Shown in pieces: positions 6,720 to 9,740 of a DNA stretch of 9,740 bases. The position numbers and the translations under genes are program-made. Location: contig QHXL01000036.1 in assembly GCA_003222935.1 (NCBI GenBank), positions 1 to 9,740 of the forward strand, written 5' to 3'. The DNA comes from Acidobacteriota bacterium (GTDB lineage Bacteria > Acidobacteriota > Blastocatellia > Pyrinomonadales > Pyrinomonadaceae). How positions within the stretch are numbered: position 1 is the first letter of the stretch; every line of letters begins with the position of its first letter. The notes below the pieces were generated by a model that had not been told where the DNA came from, did not search any database, and saw only the letters and a list, made by a program, of their open reading frames with translations.

Positions 6720-8222
6720 ATGGAAATTTTGTTCCCCGCGTCGATGCTTGTCATCGGCCTCATCTTCGGCGGTCTGTTCATCTGGCTCACAAATCGCGCG
6801 AAACTAAAACACGAATATGCTCGAGCTCGCGCTGAAGCCGACTCTGAACGCGCCACGCTCGCCGAACGCCTTTTAGGAAAAGAAGAACAAATTCGCGAAC
6901 TGCGCGACGCCTGCGCGCGCGAGTCAACTCAATCGGACGGACTCCGGGCCGAGAATGCGCAGGCACTGGCCGAACTCTCTTCACTTACCACTCGACTCGA
7001 AGAGGAACGCAAGGCCAGCCAGGAAAAGATTGCACTCATATCTAATGCCGAAGAAAAGCTCGCCGACGCATTCAAAGCGCTGTCGGCAGATGCCCTGCGC
7101 AAAAACAATCAATCGTTTCTAGACCTCGCGAAAGAAAGTCTTCAGACGTACCAGGCCAAAGCGAAAGGCGACCTGGAACAACGCCAACAAGCAATCGATC
7201 AAATTATCAAGCCTCTGAAAGAGTCGCTCGAAAAAGTCGACGTCAAGATCGGTGAGCTCGAGAAAACTCGTGCAAGTGCCTACTCCGAGTTGCGCGAACA
7301 GGTGAAGAACCTGGCTACTTCTCAATCTCAACTTCAGTCTGAAACCGGCAACCTGGTGAAGGCTTTGCGCGTGCCTCACATTCGTGGCCGTTGGGGAGAG
7401 ATTCAGCTGCGACGGGTCGTTGAACTGGCAGGCATGCTTCAGTACTGCGACTTCATCGAACAAGGAACGGTTGCGACTGAGGATGGACGAATCCGACCTG
7501 ATCTGATTGTGCGCCTACCCGGCAATCGCACGATCGTCGTCGATTCCAAAGTTCCGTTCGATGCGTTCTACGAATCGATTTCAACAACGGACGAAGAAAT
7601 TCGGGCAGCGAGGTTGAACGATCACGCTCGCCTTGTACGTGGACATATCACTGCACTTAGCAAAAAGTCTTACTGGGAGGCAGTGCAACCGACTCCCGAG
7701 TTCGTGTTGTTGTTCTTACCCGGTGAGACGTTCTATAGCGCGGCTCTTGAGAATGATCCCAAGCTGATCGAAGACGGGGTCAATCAGGGTGTGATAATTG
7801 CCACTCCGACAACACTGATTGCATTGCTGAAGGCTGGGTCGTACGGATGGCGTCAGGAGCAGATGGCGAGCAACGCGCAGGAAGTGAGTTCGTTGGCACG
7901 AACGCTCTATGATCGACTGCGAGTCTTCACCAATCATTTCGACGATATCGGTCGTGGTCTTGATCGCGCGCTTGATGCGTATAACAAAGGTGTCCGTTCC
8001 CTTGAAGCTCGTGTGTTGGTGACGGCGAGGAAGTTCAAAGAGCGCGGCGCAATCAGCGGTGAGGAGATCGAAACTCTCGAGCCGATCGATAAAGCCGCGC
8101 GAGCACTAAGCCTTGATGAAGGTGGACTGTTTCCGGATTTAGTCGCAGCTGAAACTGAAACGCCGGAGGATGATGAGATGCCTTTGCTTCGATCGCAAGG
8201 AGTTGCTGCGGGGGAGAACTGA
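6720..8222 (+). CDS. rmuC: RmuC family DNA recombination protein
   Basis: This 500-residue protein has the standard RmuC layout. An N-terminal membrane anchor spans residues 4-23, followed by a long coiled coil (about 28-215) rich in Glu, Lys, Ala and Leu. The conserved core starts with VPHIRGRWGEIQLRRVVELAGML (218-240). Next comes the nuclease-like segment RPDLIVRLPGNRTIVVDSK (259-277), where D261, D275 and K277 resemble a PD-(D/E)xK active site. The family blocks FLPGETFYSAAL (332-343) and ATPTTLIALLKAG (361-373) follow. In E. coli, RmuC limits recombination between short inverted repeats, which is notable in a region full of inverted repeats, though the link is only suggestive. The tail (470-500) is acidic and unconserved. 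The start is chosen because the anchor begins at once, although no good RBS is visible. Palindromic elements abut both ends. Confidence 0.96.
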   Translation: MEILFPASMLVIGLIFGGLFIWLTNRAKLKHEYARARAEADSERATLAERLLGKEEQIRELRDACARESTQSDGLRAENAQALAELSSLTTRLEEERKASQEKIALISNAEEKLADAFKALSADALRKNNQSFLDLAKESLQTYQAKAKGDLEQRQQAIDQIIKPLKESLEKVDVKIGELEKTRASAYSELREQVKNLATSQSQLQSETGNLVKALRVPHIRGRWGEIQLRRVVELAGMLQYCDFIEQGTVATEDGRIRPDLIVRLPGNRTIVVDSKVPFDAFYESISTTDEEIRAARLNDHARLVRGHITALSKKSYWEAVQPTPEFVLLFLPGETFYSAALENDPKLIEDGVNQGVIIATPTTLIALLKAGSYGWRQEQMASNAQEVSSLARTLYDRLRVFTNHFDDIGRGLDRALDAYNKGVRSLEARVLVTARKFKERGAISGEEIETLEPIDKAARALSLDEGGLFPDLVAAETETPEDDEMPLLRSQGVAAGEN

Positions 8223-8303
8223 ATGTCCGATATGCTTCTGTCTTGTCGTGACATCACAATGAAGCGACCTGAATAAACTTTTGGGAGTCACGATAAGTGA
8301 AAG
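8222..8303. repeat. Palindromic element copy 4, right arm eroded
   Basis: The left arm 8222-8252 (AATGTCCGATATGCTTCTG, then TCTTGTCGTGAC) is clear. On the right only the inner half is recognisable, GTCACGATAAGTGAAAG (8287-8303), and the outer half that should end in CGGACATT is missing. What follows (AGCCTCTTGCG…ATCATG) resembles the inserted segment of the half copy at 4526-4568. As in copy 3, the element's first base is the last base of the upstream TGA stop. A different inverted repeat starts 15 bp beyond. Confidence 0.8.
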
Positions 8304-8317
8304 AGCCTCTTGCGAAA

Positions 8318-8548
8318 TCATGAGCCTTCTTCACTCCGGAGGAGTGACATGTTTATAGCCATGGTTTATTAATGACAGCGCGCTCCGGAGGAGTGCCATC
8401 TGGGTGCACACGAAGTTCGTTCTTAGGCTCCTTGAGTACCCAGATGTAGTCTTGTCATGCGACACATGGCACTCCTCCGGAACGCGAGTATGCAAAACCA
8501 CTCAAAGCTATAAACATAGCACTCCTCCGGAGTGAAGAAAGTTCATGA
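8318..8548. repeat. 231-bp nested imperfect inverted repeat with four CTCCGGAG-type cores
   Basis: The outer arms pair TCATGA..CTTCTTCACTCC (from 8318) with its inverse ending at 8548. CACTCCGGAGGAGTG at 8332-8346 has its inverse at 8520-8534. Further in, CTCCGGAGGAGTG at 8383-8395 faces CACTCCTCCGG at 8470-8480, and CATCTGGGT (8397-8405) pairs exactly with ACCCAGATG (8438-8446) around a 32-bp loop. ATGTTTATAGC-type words flank the outer cores. The right arm has about 20 extra bases (8447-8465). No reading frame of note lies inside, so it is a non-coding, MITE-like or structured element. With copy 4 it accounts for nearly all of the 354-bp gene-free gap 8223-8576. Confidence 0.88.
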
Positions 8549-8576
8549 CTTCTGCAAGGGCTAAAGCATAGCTGCA

Positions 8577-9740
8577 ATGAATCAAATCCTGCTTGGTCCT
8601 CTCCTCGGTAACAATCGTGAATCTCTCATCGAACGTTGCGCCGATCTGGTCGCTCGCAACGAAAGTCATAGGTTCGTCTACCTCGCAGCGTCCCAGCCAC
8701 TTCTCGACATAGTCACTGAACGCATACTCGATGGATCGCGAAACCGAGGCGTTTGGGGTGAACTGCCCGTCTATCTTTTTCGCGGTTTTGTGCGACGCGT
8801 CCTCAGCACTGCAGTTAACGACGAACGCAAAGGATTGGCGTTGCGGCTGCCGATCGATCGCGAAGAACTTCCGCTAAAGCGCAGTTTGATTTCTCAAATA
8901 CTGTCGCGTTTGAGAGAGGCGAAAAAGCTCACAGCAATAGCGCCGCTCGCAGGAAGTGAGGGCTGCGTAAATTCAATCGCGACTCTGATTGGCGAAATTC
9001 AACGAGCGGCCAAAACGCCGGACGAAGTTGCCGCAATCATTGCCTCTCGAACTCATGACCTCATCGGACAACCTGAGTCGAGCAATTCTCAAATAACTTT
9101 CGACAACGAAGTAGCGCTTATCTATTCGACGTACTGCGAGCTGCTCGAACAGCACCATTTGACTGAAGACGACGCCGACCAATTGCGAGCACTCCGCGCG
9201 TTGCGAGCTTTTGTTGATGGTCAAAAAGTTAACTTGCCATGGTTAGCGAATGTCGAACTGCTGATACTTGATGGGTTCTTTGATTTCACGCCCGTGCAGG
9301 GAGAGATCCTTCGCGAATTGATTCCGCGTGTGCCGGAAACATTGGTCAACCTCAATCACGACTCCCGTAACCCGGAAATCTTTTCACCCTACAAGGAGAC
9401 GATTGAACAATTAAAAGGGATTGCTGATTTCGCGGTAATACAAACTGAGGATGCTCGCCCAACATCGGGTGCTTTGTCAGGTTTACGCGAGCGGCTGTTC
9501 AATACGATGTCCGATAAAATTCAGTTTGTCGCTGACGTCGAAAAGAACAACCCCGGTGAAGAAGGGCTCGCAGGGAATAGTTCAGACGACTCACAGCTGG
9601 AGTCACGACAAGCTGAAGCTTATCGGACAGCTGAGTCCGACGAACTTCAGTTTGTCGCTGACATCGAAAAGAACGACTCCGGTGAAGCTAAGCTCGCAGG
9701 GAATAGTTCAGACGACTCACAGCTGGAGTCACGACAAGCT
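8577..9740 (+). CDS. AddB-like helicase/nuclease subunit, N-terminal part (partial, runs off right edge), carrying in-frame palindromic repeats
   Basis: The frame is open for 388 codons to the window edge. Residues 1-50 (ILLGPLLGNNRESLIERC, then HRFVYLAASQPLLDIVTERIL) resemble the first strands of the helicase-like domain of AddB/RexB-type proteins. VYLFRGFVRRVLS (65-77) and LLILDGFFDFTPVQGEIL (228-245) match their DGF-x-FT-x-(Q/E) block. The usual GxxGxGKT Walker A is replaced by GPLLGNNRES, so ATP binding is doubtful in this part. The C-terminal PD-(D/E)xK nuclease would lie beyond the edge. After GLRERLFN (302-309) the protein switches to a 42-residue tandem unit encoded by palindromic elements (from 311 on), probably an inserted surface loop. 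Family members process double-strand DNA ends with an AddA partner, which is not seen here. TAA at 8562-8564 upstream in frame fixes the ATG as the first possible start. The RBS is weak. Confidence 0.7.
   Translation, partial: MNQILLGPLLGNNRESLIERCADLVARNESHRFVYLAASQPLLDIVTERILDGSRNRGVWGELPVYLFRGFVRRVLSTAVNDERKGLALRLPIDREELPLKRSLISQILSRLREAKKLTAIAPLAGSEGCVNSIATLIGEIQRAAKTPDEVAAIIASRTHDLIGQPESSNSQITFDNEVALIYSTYCELLEQHHLTEDDADQLRALRALRAFVDGQKVNLPWLANVELLILDGFFDFTPVQGEILRELIPRVPETLVNLNHDSRNPEIFSPYKETIEQLKGIADFAVIQTEDARPTSGALSGLRERLFNTMSDKIQFVADVEKNNPGEEGLAGNSSDDSQLESRQAEAYRTAESDELQFVADIEKNDSGEAKLAGNSSDDSQLESRQA
9507..9740 (+). repeat. Tandem palindromic elements inside a coding frame, 126-bp period
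   Basis: Unit 1 starts with left-arm sequence ATGTCCGATAAAATTCAG (9507-9524) and ends with right-arm sequence through TATCGGACA (to 9629). Unit 2 begins at 9635 (GTCCGACGAACTTCAG) and runs to the edge. The two start words are 126 bp apart, exactly 42 codons. Over the 106 bp that can be compared I count 10 differences. In frame they read MSDKIQFVAD…ESRQAEAYRT and SDELQFVAD…ESRQA with no stop. The centre (VEKNNPGEEGLAGNSSDDSQ) is acidic and polar and is not shared with the centres of the intergenic copies. Confidence 0.93.

Noticed and set aside
8223..8276. Tiny frame starting at the ATG directly after the rmuC stop (about 17 codons)
   Set aside because: It lies within the palindromic element and has no RBS. 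The matching position after the exonuclease stop closes after five codons.
8318..8548. Insertion sequence with a transposase
   Set aside because: It is only 231 bp with no substantial open frame, so it is at most a non-autonomous element.
9507..9740. CRISPR array or ordinary minisatellite
   Set aside because: The two 126-bp units have palindromic ends that match intergenic elements, and there are no short repeats with unique spacers.

Overview
The window looks like a chromosomal piece of a free-living, Gram-negative-type bacterium of moderate GC (near half by eye, not computed). An acidobacterium (Blastocatellia-like) is my best guess. It rests on the type of secreted proteins, the permuted aconitase-family enzyme and the dense short intergenic repeats. 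This is an inference, not a sequence match.

Layout. 1-1058 (minus, runs off the left edge): N-terminal part of an aconitase/isopropylmalate-dehydratase family enzyme with the swivel domain first. 1059-1278: divergent intergenic region filled mostly by a 103-bp palindromic element. 1279-4420 (plus): three exported proteins, namely a TPR-like periplasmic protein, a small secreted protein built from a duplicated 52-residue unit, and a secreted M20D amidohydrolase. The small gene is bracketed by two related AATCTG/GATTGCA-type inverted repeat loci, one of which holds 16 tandem heptamers. 4579-6604 (plus): a DUF1835-type protein, then 22 bp later an OB-fold plus PolB-like 3'-5' exonuclease. 6720-8222: RmuC. 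8577 to the right edge: N-terminal part of an AddB-like helicase/nuclease subunit.

The three rightmost recognisable genes (exonuclease, RmuC, AddB-like) all belong to DNA-processing families, so the right half may be a DNA repair or recombination neighbourhood. No metabolic pathway links the left-hand genes.

The most striking signal is a family of palindromic elements whose arms read (A)ATGTCCGAYRARCTTYAGYTTGTCG-like sequence, where each arm is itself a small hairpin. Copies lie at 1067-1169, 4429-4500, 4526-4568 (right half only), 6604-6697 and 8222-8303 (eroded). Two more are in tandem INSIDE the reading frame of the AddB-like gene (9507-9740), where a 126-bp period (42 codons) keeps the frame open. 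Arms differ between copies yet stay complementary within a copy, and two copies start exactly at a gene's TGA stop. This resembles REP/BIME elements that have also entered coding sequence, as Rickettsia palindromic elements do. A second, unrelated 231-bp nested inverted repeat (8318-8548) precedes the AddB-like gene.
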